A stretch of DNA of 64,000 bases from Zantedeschia hybrid cultivar (lineage: Eukaryota > Streptophyta > Magnoliopsida > Alismatales > Araceae): NCBI GenBank assembly GCA_030544215.1, contig JARZZO010000013.1, positions 49,619,196-49,683,195 of the forward strand. The letters are read 5' to 3'. The notes under the pieces are model-generated. The model was not told the DNA's origin and did not search any database. It saw only the letters and a program-made list of their open reading frames with translations. Below, in pieces: positions 23,035-34,890 of the stretch. The position numbers and the translations under genes are program-made. Each line of letters starts with the position of its first letter. Position 1 is the first letter of the stretch.

Positions 23035-23191
23035 TTGATTCAGTAAGCTCGACCTCACCGTGAGGTCAAGTTCTACAGTCAGAGATATTTTTTATTTTGC
23101 TCCCTCTCTAAAAGACGGAAGGAGTAAAGTGGAAAAAGTACTCATGACTGTGAGACTCGACCTCACGGTGAAGTCGAGTTCACTGAATCAA
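23035..23191. mobile_element. Hairpin MITE with nested palindromes
   Basis: 157 bases. The outer arms (TTGATTCAGTAAGCTCGAC and, inverted, TTGATTCAGTGAACTCGAC, continuing to ACAGTCA) pair over about 47 bases with few mismatches. Each arm also contains its own small palindrome (GACCTCACCGTGAGGTC in the left arm). No ORF. Target-site duplication not clear. Confidence 0.65.
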
Positions 23192-23199
23192 ACCTTTTA

Positions 23200-24238
23200 T
23201 ATGTAAAGTGGTTGACCCAATTCATGTATGTACCCCACTGAATCTTATGAATTTAAGAAGATTCACTAATTTTGGCCAATAAAGATGACTGGTCTGTTGA
23301 TTTTGACCCATTAGAATAATCTCATTGGCTCACTGATTTTGATTTAATAGAGTGACCTTACAAAACCACTATTTGAATGACCCTATTGAACAAAATTTCT
23401 ATGTCCACCACTATATATATGTCTTATGGCAAATGGGATGGCAACTGCCAGCTGGGATTAATCATTAATGCCTTTATTACAACCAATACAGAAGGATGAT
23501 TGAAATCCATGAAGGAAAGCAAAATTTGGTCATTTCATAATTAACTTAAGTCTCCTGTCTCATCATGCTCAATACAGGTCGTACCGTATCAGCAAGAAAT
23601 TGCTATTTCCCCCAAGTTGAAAGATTTCCACAAGATGTTTCTCAGCATATCTTCAAGGCAAATGCCCATCATGTGATATATAATGAAGCAATAAGATGAA
23701 TTGGACAACTACAGAATTGAAGCCAGAAGAAGTTCAAGTCTCATAATTCTTAAAAGGCTTGTGAAAAAGGTAGAATAACTGATAAATTTATTATTTAGGG
23801 ATTGCATTTCGAAATCTGGGCGCATACAGTGCAGGGGTTCAGTACTAAACAAGGATTGGCTCCTTGTGTTTTAAGTATGAGAAAGTAACGACTTGTTAGC
23901 ATCAGAGGCTCAAGGGAGTGGGAGAAGAAGAGCCCTTATATGTAGGCAGGTTCACAGCGTCTGCAAGGTGTGATGATCTGGGATTAAGGGTGAAAATGGA
24001 AAGCCATAATCCGATTATTGACTAATTAAAATTAGTTTATAACCGAATAGAGTAACAGACCGATATATACGAATCTTTTTTAAGCTGTATGAATATAGTT
24101 TCTATCCAGAATCCGATTATCCTACCAATTATTAATTTATATATTAGTTATCAGATAGCCTTTCTATAAGCTAGTTGACAGTATTGTGGATGCAGCTATA
24201 GATCCACTTTGAATCCGCACCGAATCAGACCACTTGTA
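23200..24238. other. Intergenic DNA
   Basis: No gene, RNA or clear repeat recognised. Confidence 0.4.
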
Positions 24239-24243
24239 TCCCT

Positions 24244-24633
24244 TGTTAGGGATTTTAAGAATACCTGGAGCGGAAGCCATCCCTAACGCAGAGGAAGACG
24301 ATCCCGGAGTCGTTCCCCACGCGCAGCGAATCTCGAACAAGAACTTACGAACTCCGGACGAGAAGACGGTGTAGACCCACGCACTGTCTCCACTGGTTTC
24401 CTCTCTCTATTTCTCTTGATGCATATGACCTAATGGAGAGTCACAGGCTTCTTTTATAGAGAGGAGGGACCAGTCCCGTTCTTACTTCTAACAGGATCCT
24501 ACCCATTACAGGATCCTTATTGGGCACCTAATGGGTTAAGCCCAATCATATTCCATTAATTGGATACCTAATGGTGTGCAAGTGTGCAGCCCAGTAAACA
24601 CAAGTGGACCACTAATTGGATTAAAACTCAACA
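24244..24633 (-). repeat. 3' LTR of the copia element
   Basis: 390 bases, TG...CA ends, adjacent to the polypurine tract on its right side; pairs with 25889-26278. Confidence 0.88.
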
Positions 24634-25070
24634 TTTTCCCACTTGGTCCAACTTGTCTTAAGCACATCAAATCTTCCTTTGAAAACATACTCATATTATA
24701 AATATATATAGTTTCAAAAGGACTCTTGAATATTTGACATCCTGGGCACACACCTGAAGAGAAAATCACGGTATGCGCGCGCACAATAAAATAAAACTAC
24801 ACACCATTCTAATTAACGGAATCTTAAAGATTCAAGAACAGTAAATCAAATGACATGAGTCATGGCGGCAAATGCATTCAATTACACACCTCCTTCCATG
24901 TGCCACAATGCCACCAACTTACTATAATTGAACATCAAATATGGAACTGTAGATAAACTCAAACATAATGTTTATCCATTGGTCACCACTTAAATATACA
25001 ATATGCCAGCCAAAATCTATAACCATCATGTATACAAAATAAATGGAAAAGGCAGAAAGTAATAGAAGAA

Positions 25071-25730
25071 TCACAACATATCGAGAGAACTGACAAGACC
25101 CATCCGAATCACATGACTACAAAAAGTGCTAGCAGGTAGTCCTTTCGTGAGTGGGTTAGCAACCATAAGATCCGTCTCAATATGTTCAATAGACATTTCT
25201 TGATTCTTCACTCTGTCTCTAAGAGCAAAATACTTAATGTCTAAGACTCTACTACCTTTGGACGCCTTATTATTCTTAGAGAAGAAGACCGCAGCGGAAT
25301 TGTCACAATATATCCTGATAGGTCTAGAGACGAAGTCAATAAATGATAGACCTATGAGCAGATTTCGCAACTGGATGGCCTGTGCACTGGCCTCAAAACA
25401 AGCAATGAACTCAGCTGCCATCGTGGAAGCCACTGTAATACTCTGCTTCTCACTGCACCAAGTGATAGCTCCTCCTGCTAGGAGGAAGATGTATCCTGTA
25501 GTAGACTTCCTCGAATCAAGACAGCCGCCAAAATCAGCATCAGAATAGGCAACGACCTCTAGTTGATCTGACCTTCTATAAGTGAGCATGAAATCTAATG
25601 TGCCCTTAAGATACCGCATGACTTTCTTGGCAGTTTTCCAATGATCCATGCCTGGGTTGCTCTGGTACCTGCTGAGCATACCCACGGCAAAAGCTATATC
25701 TGGACGTATACAAGTCTGAAGGTACATCAA
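25071..25730 (-). pseudogene. Copia polyprotein remnant: end of RT and RNase H
   Basis: 219 open codons. Residues 1-45 are the end of the copia reverse transcriptase (YLQTCIRPDIAFAV, then the MRYLKGT motif). The rest is the copia RNase H domain, with catalytic acidic residues visible at D64 (YSDAD), E107 (AAEF) and D143 (CDNSAA), and the closing motif ANPLTKGLP. The upstream nine-tenths of the polyprotein is missing and the apparent start is only an internal Met, so this is a fragment that cannot support transposition alone. It lies on the minus strand between the two LTRs. Confidence 0.85.
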
Positions 25731-25888
25731 ACTCCCAACGCCGCGCGACCCTGCGCGGGTCCGCGGCAGCCCGTTGCGGCGGCGCCGCTCGGCCGTTCGG
25801 CCATTTTTTTTTTTTTTTTTGTTATAAATTCAGGAAAAATTCCGTAGATCGGAGCCCCGGAATATCCAACACGGGCTCTGATACCACT

Positions 25889-26278
25889 TGTTAGGGATTT
25901 TAGGAATACCTGGAGCGGAAGCCATCCCTAACGCAAAGGAAGACAATCTCGGAGTCGATTCCCACGCGCAGTGAACCTAGAACAATAACTCACGAACTCC
26001 GGACGAGAAGACGGTATAGACCCACGCACTGTCTCCACTGGTTTCCTCTCTCTATTTCTCTTGATACGTATAACCTAATGGAGAGTCACAGGCTTCTTTT
26101 ATAGAGAGGAGGGATCAGTCCCGTTCTTACTTCTAACATGATCCTACTCATTACAGGATCCTTATTGGGCACCTAATGAGTTAAGTCCAATCATATTCCA
26201 TTAATTTGATGCCTAATGGTGTACAAGTGTGCAGCCAAGTAAACACAAGTGGACCACTAATTGAATTAAAACCCAACA
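25889..26278 (-). repeat. 5' LTR of the copia element
   Basis: 390 bases; preceded on the plus strand by the primer-binding-site complement gctctgatacca. Confidence 0.88.
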
Positions 26279-26283
26279 TCCCT

Positions 26284-28420
26284 ACCACCAAATATATCTC
26301 ATGCTTTCACAGGGTGCATTAAATCTTATTCTTGGGATATAAAAAAACTTCAGAGGGAATTTTAGGGGCCTGATGTTATAAGAAACGTACGTCCACCTCT
26401 TTTGGCTTCCCGACACAGGACCATAATTTGTAGCAAGAACAGATAAAAAGTTGTTGAAGGAACTGAATTGAACTTTCATAGTCTACTTATGTAGGTAAGT
26501 TGCATCTTAATTAAATCTTTGCTTGGGTGTTTTGAGATCACATAAGGAGATTATACAGCAGAGTAGCTAACTTTGAACCGGAGTCCGGACCAAGTCTTTG
26601 CAGTATCGCACTTAAAGGTTGTCAGCCTTGATACCTACTGTCCCCATATGTTCTTATGGCTAGACGATGCATGCACCTCTACTTTGTGAAATTAACAACA
26701 ACAATCTACAGATTGGGGTCTCATGCCAACCGACCATCAAGAAAAGGAGTTTTTTTTTTTCTTTCTTTCTTCCTCGTGTTCATATCTCCATTTATTATTT
26801 CTTTACTTTTATGTTTATTTGCCTTTGGTTTCCTTGTTGGGCTAATCTAGAATCAGCTTTTGTTTTCCTGTCCTACCAATTTGGCATCCAATCTGATCTT
26901 GCGATGTATCACTGGCCCTGAACAAAACCGCCCCTTCTGCTGATATCCAATATGTTGAAATAAGGTTCGATCTAATATTCTTTATAATTTTTTACAATCT
27001 TTATATTCTTTATTAGTCCATACAGTTATTAAAATGTCTATAAAAAGACCTTTGAGTCTTTTTAGAAAGCTCCTTTGGAATGACTTTTTGAGTATGATTC
27101 AAAGATAGTGGAAGATTTTATGACTCAAAGATAGTGGGAGATTTTAAGGAAATACGAAGATTGTAGGAAATACGAAAATTATAGAGATCGAAAAGTAAAA
27201 ATTCTAATCTTTAAGTCGTTTAAGAATGGAATGTGCTATGGCAACCTCATGAATCGGTTCCCTGAAGGTGAATTGTTCTCATAATTTATTAATATGCCCT
27301 TTCCAATAGTTTTTAAAGAAAGAGGTGACGTAGACAAAGCCGTAGTCCAATTCAAAGTACAACTACAACAAAGAATCTTAACATCCTTGTGCATTACCTA
27401 GTGGTAGATTCTATCTTCTTAAAGTTTTGGGATGTTCCTTTTTAAAGCTCTTTATTTTCTAAGCCTCTTACATGCCGACAATTTATTTTATGACCCTTAA
27501 TGCACATGCAGGTACATTTTAAGGCACCACAACATGCCTATCCAACTATTTTAGATTACGTGTTGCTAACTTAACCGCCCTTCAACCAACCTTGTGGTTT
27601 CATGTGTAATGGAGTTTATGAGAAAATTGTGAATTACAATATTTTGAATCTTTGACCTAGATTGTTCAGTCTCCTATTTCCACACAGGAATGGAGCAGCC
27701 TGTTGACTGATTAGCTTGATTTTAGTTTAAAATAAAAATGACAAATCTTTTAAAAGAATATTAATACATAGTTCAACTAAAGAACTACCTTTATCATATT
27801 TTAGTATCCCCTAACTTTAAACTAAATAAATACTAGTTACTAAGTTGTCTGAGTGTTAACATTTACTAATGGTATCATGCATCACTATCCTCTTGATCTT
27901 GTTCAGCAAAAGGATAACTATGACATCCTTTGAAATAATCATTTATATACTAATATTTTTTATTTAATTTTTAAAAAAAGTCTCCTAAAGATCACATCTT
28001 TTACAAAAAAAAAAAGCCTAATGTAACGCCTAACCAATGTTGATCATCTTACATTAACATCTTGAAGACCTAATACCATAAATTGTAGGAAGTAGATTTC
28101 ACATGCTTGAGATTCTTTAATGAATACACATAAATAAAACATTTTTTTAGAGGTAATTGAATTATCAATCCAATAGTCATGCTTGATGTGGATTACTATG
28201 TCAAATATATCTACATGAAAATATATTGTTGATCTAAATGTTATACACATTATATAATTTCAGTAACTTCAACATTTTTCAAGCGCTTTAGGCTCAAATT
28301 TGGCCCAATAAGATGATCACACTTAAAATCAAAGTGCAAGTTCAGATCAAAGGCAAAGAGTAATACTTATTGTACTATGCTGCAGTTCTCTCTGATCACA
28401 TAGGAGTGTAATTTTTTTTT
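26284..28420. other. Intergenic DNA, no gene recognised
   Basis: AT-rich with T-runs (26751-26761). About 27020-27230 has small direct duplications (tgactcaaagatagtgg twice). Nothing coding that I can support. Confidence 0.4.
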
Positions 28421-29250
28421 TTTTTTTTGAATTTTTCTATCTGTCCAATCAAAGATCTGACAATAGTCCCTTGAAGTAGCCCCCATCCTTGTAGGTTTTT
28501 AGGGAAAAAAAAAAAATACAACCTTGATGCAGCCATCCGATTGAATCAATCACACAACATTGCAGAACCTAGTGCAACAAATATCACCCAAAGATGAAAT
28601 AGACTTGAGTAGTACTTGCTGGACTGCATGTGATGCGGTCCAAAAGAATTTAAATTTTTTAAGGTCAGCTTCATCATGTTCGACGCTTGTACAAACCAAT
28701 TTTCCATTGAACGAGCTAAAAATTTTTAAAAATCCAAAATTTAAACCCAAATGAACAATAGAAAGAGTAATACCAAATGCCCCCACCAGCTACAATGGGT
28801 AAACTCATTTTTTGAAAATTTTTAGGTCGGCCTCCACATGCCCTACATGGCCGTGCAATCCAATCTCCAATCTGACAACCCAAAAAATTCTAAAAACTTA
28901 AAAACAAAGCCATAGTGAATAATAAAAAAGGTCATTCATGGGCCAAGTCTAATAATAAATTTTTATTTTTAAAAGATTTTTGAGTTGTCAAATTAAAGAT
29001 CGGATTATACACCCATGTAAAACTTGAGGGGCTGACCTAAAATTGTTTTAATTTTTTTAACCAACTGCAATATTCTTCATTGCAATAGGGCGAGGGCCAT
29101 TACAAAGAGTGTTACTCCAATAAATAATTTTTAATGGTCCAAATCCATTAAAATGGAATCAATTTGTTATTTTTAAAATCTTTTGTGACATCTGATCAAA
29201 GACCCAATTATACAAAAATGTCGACCAATCTTAAAAACTTTCTTTGTTTT
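28420..29250. repeat. Cluster of related MITE-like repeats
   Basis: Several diverged segments share words such as 'gatctgacaa/atctgacaacc', 'tttttaggtcggcc', 'aaatttttaaaaat' and 'tgtcaaattaaagatcgg', in both orientations. They look like nested or tandem copies of one short family. No ORF. Confidence 0.4.
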
Positions 29251-29294
29251 TTTTCAGGCCTTACCGGCAGGTATTACTCAATAGACTCAATCCT

Positions 29295-29362
29295 AGTAGG
29301 GAAATTCACTTAATAGACGTTGGGCCGGGGTAAAGCTGGCGTTAACATACGTTGGGCCGGGG
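29295..29362 (+). repeat. Short direct repeat
   Basis: The word 'acgttgggccggggtaaagct' occurs twice with one substitution (about 29317 and 29350), about 33 bases apart. Function unknown. Confidence 0.5.
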
Positions 29363-29739
29363 TCAAGCTATGGGGTTTTAAGATATCTATTGACAGTCGT
29401 AACCTCACCCACTGCGCGACAATCAAAGCAAACTTAACTTCCAAACACAAGACTTTTGTAATGAAATAAACTTCAGAATTTTTCTAATATGCCCGAGGAT
29501 CCTCAAAAAATGCCCCCTCCACTGAGAAGGGCCAGTCACACACAAGTATCAGGGCCAAGTCATATAGAATAGTTTGATCACAAATATTATATCATAAGAA
29601 ATTATTGTATGCCAAGACATGAAGCTATCAGCCAGACACAACATTGAGGAAGAATCTCAGTTAGAAGAAACTCTTTCGGCAAAACCAAAATTGATGCCCT
29701 ACTAAACGTCAACAATGTATAGCGAAATCCGCACCATCA

Positions 29740-30080
29740 GTATGTTAATTTCAAAACGGGGTCAGAATGTAAAATTTCCTAATTCATCAGTTTCCAAATT
29801 ATCAGTTCTAAAATCTGTGAAATTGTACGATTTCAAAATCAGGGAGTACTTATTTGCTTACCTGTAAAGTAAAATAAGAGAACATTTCAATCTTCTTGTT
29901 TTAATCTGTAATAGACTTTTCCTGTAAACTAAAATAAAAGAAAAATTAGGCTACCAAGTGGACCGACAAGATCTAAACAAAATTTTATTTTACATCATTC
30001 CAAATATCTGAAAACACCGTTAAAGTTAAACAAAACGATTATGTTAGATAAGACTATTTTCCATTAAAACAAACAACCCC
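29740..30080. mobile_element. Possible MITE related to 63640-63960
   Basis: Shares 'agaatgtaaaatt', 'ttttattttacat' and a terminal 'aaaacaaacaacccct' with the 63640-63960 element. The ends look like inverted repeats (GTAAAAT words) but boundaries are unclear. Confidence 0.3.
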
Positions 30081-30418
30081 TTATATCTATGAAAAACATA
30101 AGAGAAGAGTTTACCACTGGTCCACATTGCCACTGACCAACAAAATATTGCAAATCAAGAACCTCTTAATCCGTACGTTTATCCAAACAAGACAGCATCA
30201 ACAGCGTTTAACAACATGGCACCAAAGTATCTACCACATGATTTTGTTCATATCATGGCTAAACAGAGAGAGTTGTAGTAACAAAAGGCTGACCCCATCT
30301 TCTGCCCTAAAACCCAACTAAACCCTAACGAAGAAGAAGACAAGTAAGTTTTGTGAACGACACGTCACACCGGCACCTTCACACCAACTCAGGTTAGTAA
30401 TGGAGATCTAGCCTAGTA

Positions 30419-31029
30419 TTAAACGTCCGAGACGCAGCTGTACCCAACGGAGGCGACGATCCAAAGCAGACCGTAGGGGTCCCTCAGCTTCCCGAAGACC
30501 TCGGCGCCGCAGGGCCCCTCGCCCTCCGTGAGCTCACCTTCCAGCGCCGCGCCAGCCTTCACAGCCGTGGAGACGGCGGCTTCAACGTCCTCCGTCTCCA
30601 GCCGGAAGACCACGCCCCCACCCCCCGTCTTCGGTCTGCACCATCAGAACGTGGAAACCAACACAAATCTAGATGATGATGACGATGATGATGATGATGA
30701 TGAGAGAGAGAGAGAGAGAGAGTGGTAAGGACTTACGCAACAGCGCCATCGGCCTGGCCGCAGACGAGCAGAGAGGAGGACCCGATCCTGAGCTCGGCGC
30801 AGAGAAGGAGGGGGGTCTCCTGCTCCGCCTTGCGCTTCGGGTGGCTCACTCTGCTCAGCTCCTCCGCGCCAAAGGCGGCCTTGTAGAACTGGACGGCCTC
30901 CTCCGCCTTCTGCGCCGGCACCACCAGCTGTGGCTTGACCGACGCGAACCCCACCACCGCGGCGGCAGCCTTGGGGACCCCGTTCTCCTGCCCGGTCGCC
31001 ACCGCCTCGACGCTGCCCTCCTGCGCCAT
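30419..31029 (-). CDS. VOC/glyoxalase-fold protein (At5g48480-like), two exons
   Basis: Exon 1 is 30737-31029 and exon 2 is 30419-30635 (minus strand, GT-AG intron of 101 bases, split inside one Ala codon); 169 aa. After an Ala-rich start (residues 1-27), the segment VKPQLVVPAQKAEEAVQFYK (about 31-50), AAFGAEELSR and the later CGAEVFGKLRDPYGLLWIVA form the beta-alpha-beta-beta-beta pattern of the vicinal-oxygen-chelate fold seen in plant 'glyoxalase/bleomycin-resistance-like' proteins of the At5g48480 type. The biochemical role of that plant group is not established; I see no clear metal-ligand set, so glyoxalase activity should not be assumed. MAQEGSVEAV is chosen as the start because upstream residues are unlike the family. 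The intron holds GAT- and GA-type microsatellites. Confidence 0.85.
30672..30722 (+). repeat. (GAT)n and (GA)n microsatellites inside the VOC intron
   Basis: About ten GAT/GAC triplets followed by about ten GA dinucleotides make up half of the 101-base intron, ending close to the splice donor. Confidence 0.85.
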
Positions 31030-31157
31030 TGCCGCCGCTCCTGGACGCAAAAAGCGAAGAAGAGAGAGAGGAGAAGCCACTGAAACCCTGACCACCCTTC
31101 AGGGAAGAAGCAGTGCACGAAGCAAAAGACTGAGAGGTACGCGCGACGGCGCGAGGT

Positions 31158-31165
31158 CTTATATA
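31158..31165 (-). promoter_or_regulatory. TATA box of the VOC gene
   Basis: TATATAAG on the minus strand, about 130 bases upstream of the ATG at 31029. Confidence 0.65.
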
Positions 31166-31262
31166 GGACATCTTAAACCTGTTGCCCATGGTTTTTGATA
31201 AAATTACGATAATGCCATCCACCTGAATCGCCCGGGAAAACCTCCTTGCCCGATCGGATTTT

Positions 31263-31756
31263 AGGCCGTGTACGACCAATCGGAAGTACTTTTACATTTT
31301 TATTTAGTTATTTTTTAAAAAAAGTAATAAAATTTTAAAAGACATTTATGTAGCATTTTATTGTGTTTTGACTTTTAACCAAAATTTATAAGGTAGAGCA
31401 TTCTACCAAATTGTTTGCAGAATAGATTATATAGAATTACTTATTTAGGATAACTTATCATATAAGAGACGTTTCACTTTGATAATAGCGTGAGGCCCAT
31501 TGACAAGATACGAAGAATAAATAATTCCTGAATCTAAAGTAGAAGTGCTTATTCTCCTTATTCTGATATAAGCGAGTCTCATGCAATACAAACTTTTCCG
31601 CCTAATAATTAGAATTAATCTTATTTTAAGAATAAGATCTCAATCGAGGAATTCAAAATTAGAGAAAAAGTAAATTTATTTTAAAATAGTTGACTTTTGT
31701 TACAACTTTAAATTAGTTATAATCTATCTCCCTCAATTCACTTTATTGGAGGAATG
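31263..31756. mobile_element. Tourist-like MITE remnant interrupted by the retrotransposon
   Basis: Begins GGCCGTGTACGACCAATCGG, then aagtacttttacattt, like the right end of the MITE at 9758-10053 read in reverse. Sequence just past the retrotransposon (54631: taaaagtaactttcaag) resembles the opposite end of that MITE. The middle contains other decayed repeats. Confidence 0.4.
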
Positions 31757-31761
31757 ATAAT

Positions 31762-32629
31762 TGATGTAGCCGAAGCTATCACGACCGGATTCCGAAGCTG
31801 CAATCCGAAGTTATGGATCCGGAGCTGGGTCGGATCGGTGTAAGAGGCCCGACGGAGATCCGGAAGGCGAAGGAGGCAGAGGCGAAGCCGAAAGTCCGAG
31901 GCTGAGGATGGCTCGGTCGGGGACTAACTTGCCTTCAGAAGGCGGGGCCGAGACTCCTTCGGTCGGGGATGCAGCCGGCGCACGGCGTCGAGACCTGGGA
32001 GAGAAATCCGAGGTCGGCGGCCGAGACCGACTCGGGGAGGTTGGCGATGATTCGAACCGATCTCCTGCAGGAGGGGAAGAAGAAGAAACCGGTCAGCAGG
32101 AGTCCCGGGCTTCGGCCCTTAGGCCGACGGTTAAGTTAGCTTCTGAAGAAGATTCGATTCAGAAGACAGAGTAGCTTTAATGCTTTTTGGACTATAGTCC
32201 TTTAGGGTCTCGAAGGCATAGGAGTCCATACTTTTGGCAATAAATAGCGGTGTATTTATAGCAGATGATAGAGGATGGTTAACGGTGATAGCCGATATAG
32301 GACTATGTTACGGGTTTACTGGTAAACCGCCATAGTGCCTAGTCCTTCACCGGAGTGGGCCGGACTCGGCTATCGGGCCGATGGGGGTTGGGCCGCTGAT
32401 GGGCCGAAGCCTGCTGGGCCTGGGGCCGCCGGGCTGCTCCCGGGCCGTAGACTGGTGGGCCGCTGACGGGCTGAAGCCTGTTGGGCCGGGAGCAACGGTG
32501 CCGCTTACGGGCCGAGGGCTGTTGGGCCGCTGATGGGCCGAAGGCTCCCTGAGGGCCTTGTACTGCTGCTGCTGGGCTGAACTGGGTTTGGGCTTGTTTT
32601 AATGGGCCGAAGCGGATTCTGCCTCATCA
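31762..32629 (-). repeat. 3' LTR of the Tat-type element
   Basis: 868 bases. TATA box on the minus strand (CTATAAATACA, 32251-32262). Between the TATA and the LTR start (32340-32629) there are about a dozen GGGCC motifs, most as TGGGCC or CGGGCC. A polypurine tract (GAGTGGGGGGCTATG on minus) abuts at 32630-32650. Confidence 0.88.
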
Positions 32630-32904
32630 CATAGCCCCCCACTCTTGTCTTCCTTAGTTCTGAGATGGCGAGAGTATAGCCCGAAGCCTCCTCGGAAGAG
32701 TAATACGGTATGTGCTTTGTTTGAAACCTTTGCTTTGTAAAAAAGCTGCCTTAGGTCGGCCGAGGGCTGGTGAAAAACAGCCTCGTCTGAGGCCGGGACC
32801 TTGTCGGAGATACCTTCGTCTTAGGCCGAGACTTGGTGTACATATAGAAATGATCTCCGTTTGCTTGCTTCATGACATGTCTTTGAGTAGATAGCCGAAT
32901 TTCG

Positions 32905-33853
32905 ATTATGTATGTGGCCGAAGCCATGCCGCTACCGATATAGTTTGCATGGCCGAAGCCACTCCTGGTACGGTTTACACGGACTTAGAGAATACCATGC
33001 CGCTTCCCGATCGGTACGAGTTATTTGCGGGCTTAGAGAATACCATACCGCGTCCCGATCCGGAATACATGGCCGAAGCCATTCGTCGGATCGAAGGACC
33101 TACGGACTTATGAATACCATGCCGCGTCCTGATCCGGAATACATGGCCGAAGCCATTCGTCGGATCGAAAGAACTGCGGACTTTGGAAAACCATGCCGCG
33201 TCCTGATCCGGAATACATGGCCGAAGCCATTCGTCGGATCGAAGGAGCTGCGGACTTTGGAAGAACCATGCCGCTTCCCGATCGGTACGGGTTATTTGCG
33301 AGCTTAAATAAACCTTGCCGCTTCCCGATCCGGATTATATGGCCGAAGCCATTCGTCGGATCGAGGTACCTGCGGACTTAGAAGAACCATGCCGCTTCCC
33401 GATCGGTACGGGTTATTTGCGGGCTTAAATATACCTTGCCGCTTCATGATCCGGATTATATGGCCGAAGCCATTCGCCGGATCGAGGTACCTGCGGACTT
33501 AGAAGAACCATGCCGCTTCCCGATCGGTACGGGTTATTTGCGGGCTTAAATATACCTTGCCGCTTCCCGATCCGGATTATATGGCCGAAGCCATTCGTCG
33601 GATCGAGGTACCTGCGGACTTAGAATCGTGCCGCTCCGATCCGGTACGGGTTATTTGCGGGCTTAAATATACCTTGCCGCTTCCCGATCCGGATTATATG
33701 GCCGAAGCCATTCGTCGGATCAAGGTACCTGCGGACTTAGAAGAACCATGCTGCTTCCCGATCGGTACGGGTTATTTGCGGGCTTAAATATACCTTGCCG
33801 CTTCCCGATCCGAATTATATGGCCGAAGCCATTCGTCGGATCGAGGTACCTGC
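32905..33853. repeat. Tandem array with 74- and 121-base units (left part)
   Basis: The word ggccgaagccattcgtcgg recurs at 33071, 33145, 33219, 33341, 33462, 33583, 33700 and 33821. The first spacings are 74 bases; the later ones are mostly 121 (one of 117). The longer unit is the short one plus about 47 bases containing 'cggtacgggttatttgcggg'. The array lies between the integrase end and the 3' LTR of the Tat element and continues at 45588 after the inserted chromovirus. Confidence 0.88.
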
Positions 33854-34890
33854 TGTAACGACCCGCCACCCTATAATCGGGGATCCGATTACTAAATGGG
33901 TACCGAATCATTAATTTTGGGACCAAACCAGGATCTAGTAAGTTTGGGAAATAAATAATAAACTAAGCTAAACATTCACATCGCATTTAATTGAAATAAA
34001 AGTGCAGGAATTAAAATTATTACAATGCGACTCGATACAGCAAATAATTACATTCTCCAACAGAAGGAAATAATTAAACATACAGGCCAAAGATAATTAA
34101 CAACTACATCGGGGCATACCCCGGAACAACCGCTGAAGACACACTACACCCGGCCGCACGCGCCGCTCTAAGTCTGCTGGGAGTCCTCACCTGAAAACCG
34201 CAGGGGTGAGTCTCAAGACAAGACTCAGTAGGGATCCTTCGATCCCCACTGCCCACACACACACCCACAAGTGTAAAGTACAGCTAACAGTAAAGTAACA
34301 AGTGTAGTGGCAGGTACGATATCTAATTCTCTACGTGAGAACACATGCGGTCGAAATATAATAATCATGCACATTCTAAGCCAACCGTTAGAAAACCCAC
34401 AACTGCCGTCTCGATAGAACTCGCCGACCGTACAAACAACGGTGGGAAAAACCTCGACCCGCTGAGACCAAGGAGTAGCCCCTCGGATAGCACGCTCGCT
34501 ACTCCGGCCCAACCGGCTCAGGTGACTACCCCTTCCCTCAGCATGAGTGACTCTCCGAATGTACCACTCCCACACCGGTACTAGCTGACCCCGGGGTTCA
34601 CCAGGTGACCCTCTCTCACTAGGCGTCACCCCGCCCACGCCCCCACCGGCGCTGTGCTCACGCCCCCACCAGCACAGGGTGATAAAGCGCTACAATGTCA
34701 CTCCAGGTCCACAGTAACTGAAAACCCAACACAGTGCGATCCGGTCACGTGAAAATCCCGCGATCGCTCAACACACATAGAACCATTCGATCGTGAGGAA
34801 TCTGTCTCTATCAGGTGTACTAAAATATGTGCAAACTATCTATCTAGCAATGTGAACACGTTTTACTAGCATGCATTAGTGAGATTCAGT

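Larger units (their letters stand above)
24244..26278 (-). mobile_element. Internally deleted Ty1/copia retrotransposon
   Basis: Two 390-base LTRs (24244-24633 and 25889-26278) start TGTTAGGGATTTTA and end CCAACA/TCAACA. They are flanked by the 5-base duplication TCCCT (24239-24243 and 26279-26283). The coding strand is minus: the PBS (TGGTATCAGAGC read on minus) is beside the right LTR at about 25874-25885, and a polypurine tract (AAGTGGGAAAATG on minus) is beside the left LTR. A minus-strand TATA (CTATAAAAG) lies within each LTR. The interior is only about 1.25 kb: the 5' leader joins directly to the end of RT plus RNase H near 25740, so gag, protease, integrase and most of RT are gone. About twelve differences in the first 145 LTR bases point to an old insertion. 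Confidence 0.88.

Noticed and set aside
30127..30321. Open frame downstream of the VOC gene
   Set aside because: It is AT-rich and inside a MITE-like flank; no domain.
33557..33787. Plus-strand open frames MPLPDPDYMAEAIRR in the tandem array
   Set aside because: Periodic translation of a tandem DNA repeat; not a protein family, broken by repeat-length changes.
32905..33853. Possible CRISPR-like array
   Set aside because: Repeats are contiguous 74/121-base tandem units without unique spacers, in a plant retrotransposon.
34225..34638. 137-codon minus-strand open frame beginning MGGVTPSERGSPGE, present three times
   Set aside because: It lies inside LTR sequence and repeats only because the LTR does.
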